Assembly (NCBI GenBank): GCA_002279765.1
Contig: NCCR01000231.1
Coordinates: forward strand, 1 to 6,893
Direction: 5' to 3'
Origin: Verrucomicrobia bacterium 12-59-8
GTDB taxonomy: Bacteria; Verrucomicrobiota; Verrucomicrobiae; Verrucomicrobiales; Verrucomicrobiaceae
Length of the DNA stretch: 6,893 bases
This document shows positions 1-5,194 of this stretch, one piece after another; within the stretch, counting starts at the first letter, position 1; each line of letters begins with the position of its first letter. The notes beneath the pieces are model-generated. The model did no database searches, was not told the origin of the DNA, and saw only the letters and a list, made by a program, of their open reading frames with translations. The translations under genes and the position numbers were made by a program.

Positions 1-99
1 GGCGTTGACCTTTTCCACCGTGTCTTCGGCCTGGGCCAGGCAGGGAGCGAAGATGAGAGCGCCGAAGACTGACAGAGTGAGGACCGAAGTGGTTTTCAT
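1..99 (-). CDS. Exported protein, N-terminal fragment (signal peptide)
   Basis: An open frame starts at an ATG (complement of 97-99) and runs 33 codons off the left edge. It begins MKTTSVLTLSVFGALIF and continues APCLAQAEDTVEKVNA. This is a classic Sec signal peptide: a Lys at position 2, a hydrophobic core over about residues 5-18, and a probable signal peptidase I site after AQA at residue 24. The mature protein therefore begins in the periplasm with an acidic stretch. Too little remains to name a family. Cys20 precedes the likely cleavage site and lacks a clear lipobox, so a lipoprotein is less likely. No strong Shine-Dalgarno is visible. The gene lies 101 bp downstream of the FHA-cyclase gene on the same strand and could be read with it or from its own promoter. 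That it is a gene is fairly sure; its function is unknown. Confidence 0.7.
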   Translation of the reverse strand, partial: MKTTSVLTLSVFGALIFAPCLAQAEDTVEKVNA

Positions 100-124
100 T
101 GCGGTGAGGGTCGTAGGCGCTTTC

Positions 125-130
125 GTTATA
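125..130 (-). promoter_or_regulatory. Possible -10 element for the exported-protein gene
   Basis: On the minus strand, TATAAC (complement of 125-130) matches the sigma70 -10 consensus at five of six positions. It lies 25 bp upstream of the ATG of the signal-peptide gene. No convincing -35 sequence is seen at 16-18 bp spacing, so this is a weak call based on one hexamer. Confidence 0.25.
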
Positions 131-200
131 AGCAACCGAGTTTTGGAGGGTGCCAGGGGATGCGACCCTCTTGCGGGCAGGAGTGCCCATATCACTGGGG

Positions 201-1070
201 TCAGTGACTCAGCGTGTAAAACTTGTACGGCTTGGAGAAGCCTTCCACAGGGCATTCACTCACGAGCCGGACTTCCTGCTCGGCCTCCATGCGCTTCACG
301 GCGGCTTCGGTGAAGAGGACGTTTTGCTTTTGCGTGGCGGCGACTTTTTCGACACGAAAGACGAAATTCACCTCGGGACCATGCAGATTGAGTTCGTTCA
401 TCGTCGGCACAGTGCCGAGCATGGCGGCACCGAAATGCAGCACGACGCGGAAGGGCGGATTCGACGGGTGCTGGGCTTCATACAGCTTTGCCACGGCCTG
501 GCGCACCTGGATGGCGCTGTCTGCGGTGTCGTCCCAGTAGCAGAAGAAACCGTCACCGAGGTATTTGGACATGTGGCCACCGCATTCGTCGATGATCTGG
601 CGGCAGTTCTTGAACCAGTTGCCGGTCATGCGCGGGAACTGTGCGCCTGGGAGTGATTGCGAGAGCTTGGTAGAGCCGATGATGTCCGCCACCATGAGCC
701 AGCATTGCGCCTGACGAATGTGGATCATCGTCGAAGCCATGACCTGCTGGCCTGCCGGATGCATGGCGCTGAGAATCTCGGTGGAAAATTCCAGCTCGTT
801 GCTGGCGATGCGGATGATGTCGCCATTGTGCAGGCGCACGGACTGGGAGATGCGGCGGCCGTTCACATAGGTGCCGTTCGCGCTGCCGAGATCGACCAGC
901 CAGAATTCGCGCTCGCCCTGGGCCTGAATGATGGCGTGGCGGCGGGAGACTTCGCTGTCGGGGATGGACACGGAGTTGTCTGGTGCGCGGCCGATGGAGC
1001 AGGTGCCGCTCATATCATGGCGCTCCCCGTTGGGGAGACGCAGCCAGGATTGGAGGAGGTTGTTGCTCAT
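201..1070 (-). CDS. FHA domain-class III adenylate/guanylate cyclase fusion
   Basis: The protein is 289 aa from the chosen ATG (complement of 1068-1070). A TTG nine codons upstream is also open, but the ATG gives a natural start just before the FHA domain. The FHA domain (about residues 8-95) shows IGR (26-28), SRRHA (42-46) and GSANGTYVNG (62-71), the loops that bind phosphothreonine peptides. After a linker comes a class III nucleotidyl cyclase domain (about 124-270). Both metal-binding aspartates are present (D129 in VADIIGST, D173 in KYLGDG). So are a Lys at the usual adenine-recognition position (K169) and the transition-state Asn/Arg pair (N235 in EVN, R239). It therefore looks catalytically competent and probably makes cAMP. 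The second base-specifying position, usually Asp or Thr, appears to be Asn, so substrate choice is not certain. There is no signal peptide or membrane segment, so it is likely cytoplasmic. The domain pairing implies cyclic-nucleotide output controlled by Ser/Thr phosphorylation (inference). Confidence 0.88.
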   Translation of the reverse strand: MSNNLLQSWLRLPNGERHDMSGTCSIGRAPDNSVSIPDSEVSRRHAIIQAQGEREFWLVDLGSANGTYVNGRRISQSVRLHNGDIIRIASNELEFSTEILSAMHPAGQQVMASTMIHIRQAQCWLMVADIIGSTKLSQSLPGAQFPRMTGNWFKNCRQIIDECGGHMSKYLGDGFFCYWDDTADSAIQVRQAVAKLYEAQHPSNPPFRVVLHFGAAMLGTVPTMNELNLHGPEVNFVFRVEKVAATQKQNVLFTEAAVKRMEAEQEVRLVSECPVEGFSKPYKFYTLSH

Positions 1071-1139
1071 GCCGTGTATTAAGGCGTATTGTGGCAAAGG
1101 ATGGCATGCAAGCCAAGGACCTTGCGTGAAAATCGCAGC

Positions 1140-1168
1140 TTGTCAGAGGGGGGTAGGCTGGAGATCAT
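1140..1168 (+). promoter_or_regulatory. Possible sigma70-type promoter for the small membrane protein and NUDIX pair
   Basis: TTGTCA (1140-1145, five of six to TTGACA) is followed after 17 bp by GATCAT (1163-1168, four of six to TATAAT). The predicted start of transcription, about 1175, falls almost on the ATG at 1177, giving a nearly leaderless mRNA. It lies in the 106-bp gap between the divergent FHA-cyclase and membrane-protein genes. Confidence 0.35.
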
Positions 1169-1176
1169 CGGATACG

Positions 1177-1455
1177 ATGGGTGTTTCCGCTGAATTTCAT
1201 GCCTTGTTCAACTACGTCGAGGCCGGGCTATGGTTTGCCATCGCGCTGTCACTGGCCCTCTGGCTCCGCATGCGGCGACCCTGGCGCTGGCTGCTGCCGC
1301 TGTCTTTTGGTGTGTTTGGTGTCTCTGATCTCATTGAGGCGCAAACGGGTGCCTGGTGGGAGCCTTGGTGGTTGTTTGTGATGAAAGCGGCCTGCGTGCT
1401 GGTGTTTCTTCTGGCTTTTCGTGAGCGGCGGCGGCAGGAGAAGAAAAATGGCTGA
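1177..1455 (+). CDS. Small tryptophan-rich three-helix membrane protein of unknown function
   Basis: The protein is 92 aa from the ATG at 1177. The frame is open further upstream, but that part is antisense to the cyclase gene, and the protein has its first hydrophobic helix soon after this ATG. Three likely membrane helices are seen at about residues 13-30, 36-53 and 63-81. Basic stretches after helix 1 (RMRRPWR) and at the C-terminus (RERRRQEKK) predict an N-out, C-in topology. Eight of 92 residues are Trp, including AWWEPWW in the predicted external loop. I do not recognise the family. The gene overlaps the NUDIX gene by 8 bp (1448-1455), so the two are probably co-transcribed and translationally coupled. 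A GGAG at 1160-1163 is rather far (13 bp) from the start. Confidence 0.72.
   Translation: MGVSAEFHALFNYVEAGLWFAIALSLALWLRMRRPWRWLLPLSFGVFGVSDLIEAQTGAWWEPWWLFVMKAACVLVFLLAFRERRRQEKKNG
1435..1440 (+). promoter_or_regulatory. Shine-Dalgarno of the NUDIX gene
   Basis: CAGGAG at 1435-1440 lies 7 bp before the ATG at 1448, inside the last codons of the upstream membrane-protein gene. It is one of the few clear ribosome-binding sites in this window, and it decides the NUDIX start over the longer open frame that begins at 1421. Confidence 0.65.
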
Positions 1456-1987
1456 ATCGCCCTTCAAGTTTTGCAGCAACTGCGGCGGCAACGAGTGGAT
1501 CACGAAGAGTGACCGCGAGTTTGTGTGCGCCGCCTGCGGCCACCGTCATTTCATCACGCCCATTGCTGCGGCTGTGGCGCTGCTCCTTGACGCGCAGGAT
1601 CGCGTGCTCGTCATCCGCCGTGCGCATGAGCCCGGCCTGGGAAAACTGGGCCTGCCCGGCGGCGTCATTGAAGCCGAAGAAACCGGTGAGATGGCGGCTG
1701 CCCGCGAAATTCACGAAGAGGTGGGCATCGACCTGCCCGCGAGCGCCTTCACCTACTTCTGCGCACTGAACAACCGCTACCCTTTCCAAGGCTACTCATG
1801 GCCCACGCTTGATCTATTTTTTGTGGCCCGCGTGCCGGACTTTGACAGCGTGGTGCCGCAGGCCTCCGAGGTGTCAGAGATCCTGATCTGCGCGCTGGAT
1901 GACGTGCCGCTGGAGGAGTTTGCGTTTTGGTCGAACGCGGAAGCGGTGCGGCGGTGGCGGGAATCAAGGATGAAGGATGAAGGATGA
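1448..1987 (+). CDS. NUDIX hydrolase with N-terminal zinc ribbon
   Basis: The protein is 179 aa. It opens with a four-cysteine zinc ribbon (C9-x2-C12 and C27-x2-C30), as in NADH/ADP-ribose pyrophosphatase-like NUDIX proteins. It then carries a complete NUDIX box: G72-x5-E78-x7-R86-E87-I88-x-E90-E91-x-G93-I94. These glutamates bind the divalent metals that drive cleavage of nucleoside diphosphate-X compounds. The substrate cannot be read from the sequence; NAD(H), ADP-ribose or a related dinucleotide is plausible from the ribbon-plus-NUDIX layout. The expected LPGG leads into the box (69-72). The C-terminal residues RMKDEG and the stop codon are supplied by a heptamer repeat, so the native C-terminus may vary between strains. 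The start overlaps the preceding membrane-protein gene by 8 bp, which suggests coupled expression. Enzyme class is confident, substrate unknown. Confidence 0.93.
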   Translation: MAESPFKFCSNCGGNEWITKSDREFVCAACGHRHFITPIAAAVALLLDAQDRVLVIRRAHEPGLGKLGLPGGVIEAEETGEMAAAREIHEEVGIDLPASAFTYFCALNNRYPFQGYSWPTLDLFFVARVPDFDSVVPQASEVSEILICALDDVPLEEFAFWSNAEAVRRWRESRMKDEG

Positions 1988-1996
1988 AGGATGAAG
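1966..1996 (+). repeat. Heptamer tandem repeat, AAGGATG x 4.4
   Basis: Four perfect copies of the 7-bp unit AAGGATG start at 1966, 1973, 1980 and 1987, followed by a partial AAG. The stop codon of the NUDIX gene (1985-1987) lies in the third copy and crosses into the fourth. Since 7 is not a multiple of 3, gain or loss of units changes the frame, though every frame of the array meets a TGA or leaves it soon. Confidence 0.95.
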
Positions 1997-2075
1997 TCTG
2001 AGGGGGGCGGTGAATGTCTCCAGCGGGCAGCATGAGAAGCAGAAGCGTCTTTTGCCAGGGCATGCGCGGAGTGTG

Positions 2076-2120
2076 TCACGCCGTCACGGGCGCATCGAAC
2101 GAGCGGTCACGTTCCTTGAT
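2076..2120 (-). pseudogene. Remnant copy of the ispG 3' end
   Basis: Read on the minus strand, this stretch encodes IKERDRSFDAPVTA followed by TGA. The intact ispG 700 bp away ends IKEHDRWFDAPASIAA followed by TGA. At the DNA level, 24 of 30 bases match between 2091-2120 and 2792-2821, without gaps. Upstream of the IK codons no further likeness to ispG is found, so only the last 14 codons or so survive. An 88-codon open frame on this strand (2076-2342) contains it, but most of that frame is antisense to the Uma2 gene and is not considered real. The fragment is best explained as a decayed or displaced piece of an ispG allele left on the far side of the Uma2 gene. The likeness is seen directly; the history is inferred. 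Confidence 0.65.
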
Positions 2121-2123
2121 GGG

Positions 2124-2158
2124 TGGCAAGCTCGCAGCCCCCGCAAGAGTGCTTGCCA
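2124..2158. repeat. 8-bp perfect inverted repeat before the Uma2 gene
   Basis: TGGCAAGC (2124-2131) is the exact reverse complement of GCTTGCCA (2151-2158), with 19 bases between. On the plus strand it is followed by GTTTTG, a poor T-tract. It ends 28 bp before the ATG of the Uma2 gene. It may be a weak terminator for the NUDIX pair, an operator, or a chance palindrome in GC-rich DNA. Confidence 0.4.
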
Positions 2159-2186
2159 GTTTTGCTTCTGAACTTACTGTTCTCGC

Positions 2187-2759
2187 ATGGTGCCTATCCT
2201 GTCGCAACCCGCTTTCCAGCAGCGCGCATTGCCGCTGTCTGTCGCGGCATGGCATCAAATGATCGACAAAGGGCTGGCTCCTGAACGGGCGGAACTCATC
2301 CGTGGGGTGATTATCGAAAAAATGAGCAAATCGTTCCTTCACACCAAGCTGGCAGATGCGTTGATCGAGTTTTTAAGGGCTGCCGTCGGCGGCCCGTTCT
2401 GGATTCGTCAGGAAGCTCCTTTGACTCTCAATGATTCCGAGCCTGAGCCGGACATTTCCATCGTGGACGGCCGTCGTGACGATTATCACGCGCATCCTGT
2501 CACCGCCCGTCTTGTTGTTGAAGTATCTGTCAGCAGCCTGCTGGTGGATCGCGAGATGGCTTCTATTTATGCCGAAGCTGGCGTGGTGGAATATTGGATC
2601 GTCAATGCAGCGGAACGTTGCATCGAAGTCTATCGTGATCCCGTCAACGGACGTTATCAAAGTCAGCATCGAGTTACCGAAGGCGAAATGCTGGAATGCG
2701 CCGCGCTCAGCGGAGTGAGCGTGAACGTGGCTGATCTCTTTGCTGGAATCGCTGCGTAA
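2187..2759 (+). CDS. Uma2 family (DUF820) putative PD-(D/E)XK endonuclease
   Basis: The protein is 190 aa, the usual size for the family. Visible family marks are the N-terminal AELIRGVII (35-43), His52 in FLHTKL, the PD of EPEPDISIVDG (P88-D89), the E of LVVEVS (E112), and the DR...YAEAGVVEYWIV block (121-139). These place it in the Uma2/DUF820 proteins, which have a restriction-endonuclease-like fold. Their cellular role is mostly unknown; they are numerous in cyanobacteria, PVC bacteria and other multicopy hosts. The lysine often seen between the DR and Tyr of the last block is missing here (DREMASIY), so nuclease activity is uncertain. No Shine-Dalgarno is seen; the ATG was chosen because it gives full family length. 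The gene ends 11 bp from the convergent ispG stop and has no obvious operon partner. Its coding DNA looks somewhat less GC-rich than ispG or the protease gene, and with the flanking ispG remnant this suggests it was acquired. Confidence 0.85.
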   Translation: MVPILSQPAFQQRALPLSVAAWHQMIDKGLAPERAELIRGVIIEKMSKSFLHTKLADALIEFLRAAVGGPFWIRQEAPLTLNDSEPEPDISIVDGRRDDYHAHPVTARLVVEVSVSSLLVDREMASIYAEAGVVEYWIVNAAERCIEVYRDPVNGRYQSQHRVTEGEMLECAALSGVSVNVADLFAGIAA

Positions 2760-2770
2760 CGCGGAGCCTC

Positions 2771-4555
2771 TCAAGCAGCTATCGACGCAGGCGCGTCAAA
2801 CCAGCGGTCGTGTTCTTTGATGAGGTCGATGAGGCGTTCGACGGCCTCGCCTTCGGGGATGTTGAACTTCACGGCGGTCTTGCCGACGTAGAGATTGATC
2901 TTCTCGGGTGCGCCGCCCACGTAGCCGAAGTCGGCGTCGGCCATTTCTCCGGGGCCGTTGACGATGCAGCCCATGACGGCGATGCGCACGCCTTTGAGAT
3001 GACCGGTGGCGGCGCGGATTTTCTGCGTGGTGGTTTGCAGATTGAAGAGCGTGCGGCCACAGCTCGGGCAGGCAACGTAGTCCGTCTTGAAAATGCGCAC
3101 GCCGGCGGCCTGCAGAATGTTGTAGCTAATGCGCAGGGCCTGGCCGGGTGCCTCTTCGCCATTGACGATCACGGCATCGCCAATGCCATCGCAAAGCAGC
3201 GAGCCGATGTTGGTGGCGGCGACGAGGAGGTTCTCGGTGAAGTCGTCGCTGCCGGTGGCTTGCAGTGTGTCCTTGAGCAGGATGGGATGACGCGACTGGA
3301 GCTTGGCGGCGAGCAGGCGGTAGGCGGCGATGACGGGCAGCTTGAGGCCGTCTTTGAGGGTGACGATTTTCGCTTCGGGGCTGTCGTAAAGGCTGGCGAT
3401 GGCGGCATCGTCACGCGGGTCGATCTCGATCACACCGCTGTCTTCGATGACGACCTCGGGCTTGTAGTCGCCGAGCTTGTCGATCTTGTGCGCGACGGCA
3501 TCCCACTTCTTGCGGGTGGTGAAGACGGGCACGGTTTCATGACCGCCGGCTTTGACGCCATTGATCGTGAGTACCTCGGATGCGCGGCGCACATAATCGA
3601 AGGGATCGTAGCTGATCGGCGGAGCGTTGGAGATGTGCTCGAAGTGCGCGGGCAGGCCTTCGTTGTAGGGTTTTACCAGTTGCTGGGCCACGGCGATCTC
3701 GAAGATGGCGTCTTCCGTCAAAGAGACGCGCACAGTGTCGCCGATGCCGTCGGCAAGCAGAGAGCCGATGCCGATGGCGCTCTTGATGCGGCCGTCTTCG
3801 CCATCGCCTGCTTCGGTGACGCCGAGATGGATGGGGTAGTTCCAATCCGCGCCGAGGTGATTGAGATGCGCAACGAGCAGTCGATAGGCCTCGATCATGA
3901 CCTTGGGATTGCTGGCCTTCATCGAGAAGAGGAAATTATGGTAGCCCTGCGCACGTGCGATGCGGGCGAACTCGAGGGCGCTCTCCACCATGCCGAGTGG
4001 TGTGTCGCCATGGCGGTTCATGATGCGGTCGCTCAGCGAACCGTGATTGGTGCCAATGCGCATGGCGCGCCCCAGGCGCAGGCAGTCCTGCACCAGCGGC
4101 ACAAACTGCTCCTCCATGTAGGCCACTTCGGCGGCGTACTCCTCATCGGTGTACTCCTTGACGGCGAACTTCTTTTTGTCGGCGTAGTTGCCGGGGTTTA
4201 CGCGGACTTTTTCGACCCACTTCACCGCTTCCATCGCGGCGTCGGGCTTGAAGTGGATGTCGGCCACCAGCGGCACATCGCAGCCTGCGGCGCGGATGCC
4301 ATCGCGGATGTGCTGGAGGTTCTCGGCGATGACGCGAGTCTGCGCAGTGACGCGCACGATCTGGCAGCCTGCCTCGGCGAGGCCGAGAGCTTCCTTCACG
4401 CAAGCGGCGGCATCGCGCGTGTCGCTGGTCAGCATGCTCTGCACCACCACGGGCGCACCGCCGCCGATCTGGACTTTGCCCACCATGACCGGGCGCGTTT
4501 CACGGCGCTGGTAGTTGTAGAGGTCGGGACAGTAGCGGAGCAGGGGGGGAGACAT
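2771..4555 (-). CDS. ispG: 4-hydroxy-3-methylbut-2-en-1-yl diphosphate synthase (IspG/GcpE), long form
   Basis: The protein is 594 aa from the ATG at complement 4553-4555; an open TTG lies 15 codons upstream, but the added residues resemble no part of the family. IspG reduces methylerythritol cyclodiphosphate to HMBPP, the penultimate step of the MEP isoprenoid pathway, using a [4Fe-4S] cluster in the cytoplasm. An N-terminal TIM barrel (about residues 15-290) contains VQSMLTSDTRD, PLVADIHF, RVNPGN and GVTEAG. An insert of about 150 residues follows (roughly 295-440), and then the iron-sulfur domain. There, C496 and C499 (CPSCGR), C530 and E537 (GCIVNGPGE) are the expected cluster ligands, so the enzyme looks intact. 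Short IspGs such as the E. coli enzyme are about 370 aa; the longer three-domain form is typical of plants, Chlamydiae, Bacteroidetes and PVC bacteria. It is divergent from the response regulator and convergent with the Uma2 gene. Confidence 0.97.
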   Translation of the reverse strand: MSPPLLRYCPDLYNYQRRETRPVMVGKVQIGGGAPVVVQSMLTSDTRDAAACVKEALGLAEAGCQIVRVTAQTRVIAENLQHIRDGIRAAGCDVPLVADIHFKPDAAMEAVKWVEKVRVNPGNYADKKKFAVKEYTDEEYAAEVAYMEEQFVPLVQDCLRLGRAMRIGTNHGSLSDRIMNRHGDTPLGMVESALEFARIARAQGYHNFLFSMKASNPKVMIEAYRLLVAHLNHLGADWNYPIHLGVTEAGDGEDGRIKSAIGIGSLLADGIGDTVRVSLTEDAIFEIAVAQQLVKPYNEGLPAHFEHISNAPPISYDPFDYVRRASEVLTINGVKAGGHETVPVFTTRKKWDAVAHKIDKLGDYKPEVVIEDSGVIEIDPRDDAAIASLYDSPEAKIVTLKDGLKLPVIAAYRLLAAKLQSRHPILLKDTLQATGSDDFTENLLVAATNIGSLLCDGIGDAVIVNGEEAPGQALRISYNILQAAGVRIFKTDYVACPSCGRTLFNLQTTTQKIRAATGHLKGVRIAVMGCIVNGPGEMADADFGYVGGAPEKINLYVGKTAVKFNIPEGEAVERLIDLIKEHDRWFDAPASIAA

Positions 4556-4628
4556 GGTGTGGGCGGGCGGGTAAAATGCCGGATTGCGGGCTCGAAGCAA
4601 ACGGGAAGCCGTGCGGGGTAGGTGGGCA

Positions 4629-4646
4629 TTACAAGTTTCTTACAAG
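4629..4646. promoter_or_regulatory. Direct-repeat operator candidate, TTACAAG-N4-TTACAAG
   Basis: Two perfect 7-bp copies of TTACAAG (4629-4635 and 4640-4646) are separated by TTTC, giving an 11-bp period, about one helical turn. The pair ends 4 bp before the proposed -35 of the response regulator, the usual place for an activator of the OmpR/PhoB winged-helix type, which binds tandem 7-bp sites with 4-bp spacers. On the minus strand the left copy overlaps a TGTAAT hexamer (complement of 4628-4633) that could serve as an ispG -10. It lies in the shared gap between the two divergent genes and could affect both. The repeat is certain; its binding protein is unknown. Confidence 0.5.
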
Positions 4647-4650
4647 CTCC

Positions 4651-4679
4651 TTGCCCGATCCATGACCAACTGCTAAGAT
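4651..4679 (+). promoter_or_regulatory. Sigma70-like promoter of the response regulator gene
   Basis: TTGCCC (4651-4656) is followed by exactly 17 bp and TAAGAT (4674-4679), with a TG at 4671-4672 that makes an extended -10 (TGCTAAGAT). Each hexamer matches consensus at four of six positions. Transcription would start near 4686, only about 4 bases before the ATG at 4690. That fits the absence of a Shine-Dalgarno and suggests a nearly leaderless transcript. Confidence 0.55.
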
Positions 4680-4689
4680 TCGACTCAAT

Positions 4690-5112
4690 ATGGCCAATAT
4701 TGTTGTTATCGAAGATCATCCCCCGGTGCTGAAGCTTCTTTCCACCCTGTGTCGCGCTGACGGACATGAGGTGATGGCTTTCGACAATGGTCGCGCTGGA
4801 CTGGAGGCGATTCGCGAAATGGCACCGGATGTGGCGCTGGTGGACCGCCGTCTCGGTGAGATGGACGGGCTCGACATGATCCGTGAAGCGCGTGAGGCGT
4901 CGCCCCGGACCCGCTTTGTGATGGTTTCCGCCTGCTCCGAAACGCGAGACATCGTGACGGCGGTGCGGCGTGGCGTGTGCGATTATGTGACCAAGCCCTT
5001 TGAGCCTGAAGAGATCAGAAGCGCGGTGGATCGTGCGCTGAGCGAGCCTGCCGAGCCCCAGCCAATCGCACGGCAGAAGCTCATCATTCTGTGCCCCAAA
5101 CGTGCCGCATGA
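4690..5112 (+). CDS. Single-domain response regulator (receiver protein)
   Basis: The protein is 140 aa, of which residues 3-118 form one CheY-like receiver domain with no output domain. Key residues are all present: the acidic pair E8-D9 (VVIEDH), the phosphoacceptor D52 (ALVDRRL), the switch Ser80 (MVSA), Tyr99 and the invariant Lys102 (DYVTKPF). It should therefore accept a phosphoryl group from a histidine kinase or phosphotransfer protein. No kinase gene is in this window. A 22-residue tail ends in a short hydrophobic and basic segment (KLIILCPKRAA) of unknown role. Such stand-alone receivers act as CheY/Spo0F-like relays or bind a partner protein. It is divergent from ispG and lies 82 bp before the serine protease gene on the same strand. 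There is no Shine-Dalgarno, and the predicted leader is very short. Confidence 0.92.
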   Translation: MANIVVIEDHPPVLKLLSTLCRADGHEVMAFDNGRAGLEAIREMAPDVALVDRRLGEMDGLDMIREAREASPRTRFVMVSACSETRDIVTAVRRGVCDYVTKPFEPEEIRSAVDRALSEPAEPQPIARQKLIILCPKRAA

Positions 5113-5121
5113 GGGGGGCGT

Positions 5122-5152
5122 GTGCTGTGGAGCGGATTGGTGTGCGCAGCAC
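5122..5152 (+). terminator. Weak hairpin after the response regulator gene
   Basis: GTGCTG (5122-5127) pairs with CAGCAC (5147-5152), extended by a G-T and a G-C pair, with a loop of about 15 bases. It starts 10 bp after the response regulator stop. Only a short CTTTG follows rather than a T-tract, so if it terminates at all it is probably leaky and would allow some read-through into the protease gene. Confidence 0.25.
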
Positions 5153-5194
5153 TTTGAACATTGAAGTTGGCTGCCGCTGGCGCATTGGTACCGC

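Noticed and set aside
192..207. TCACTG/CAGTGA inverted repeat over the cyclase stop codon as a terminator
   Set aside because: The stem is only six base pairs with a 4-base loop, and no T-tract follows on the minus strand, so it is indistinguishable from chance.
150..1082. Two plus-strand open frames (150-656 and 657-1082) opposite the FHA-cyclase gene
   Set aside because: Both are shadows of the cyclase reading frame on the other strand and show no recognisable domain.
1071..1097. TTG upstream start for the FHA-cyclase (nine extra residues)
   Set aside because: The ATG at 1070 starts directly before the FHA fold. The extra residues add no recognisable sequence, and neither start has a Shine-Dalgarno to favour the longer form.
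2121..2342. The N-terminal part of an 88-codon minus-strand frame as a real gene
   Set aside because: Most of it is antisense to the Uma2 coding region and resembles nothing. Only its last 14 codons match ispG, so it is treated as a remnant rather than a gene.
2704..2721. CGCTCA-N6-TGAGCG palindrome near the end of the Uma2 gene
   Set aside because: It lies within well-defined coding sequence, is short, and has no regulatory context.
2810..4621. Very long plus-strand open frame (603 codons) opposite ispG
   Set aside because: It is an antisense shadow in GC-rich DNA. The composition (strings of Val, Ala, Gly, Asp and His) follows from reverse-reading ispG codons, no domain is recognisable, and ispG on the other strand is unmistakable.
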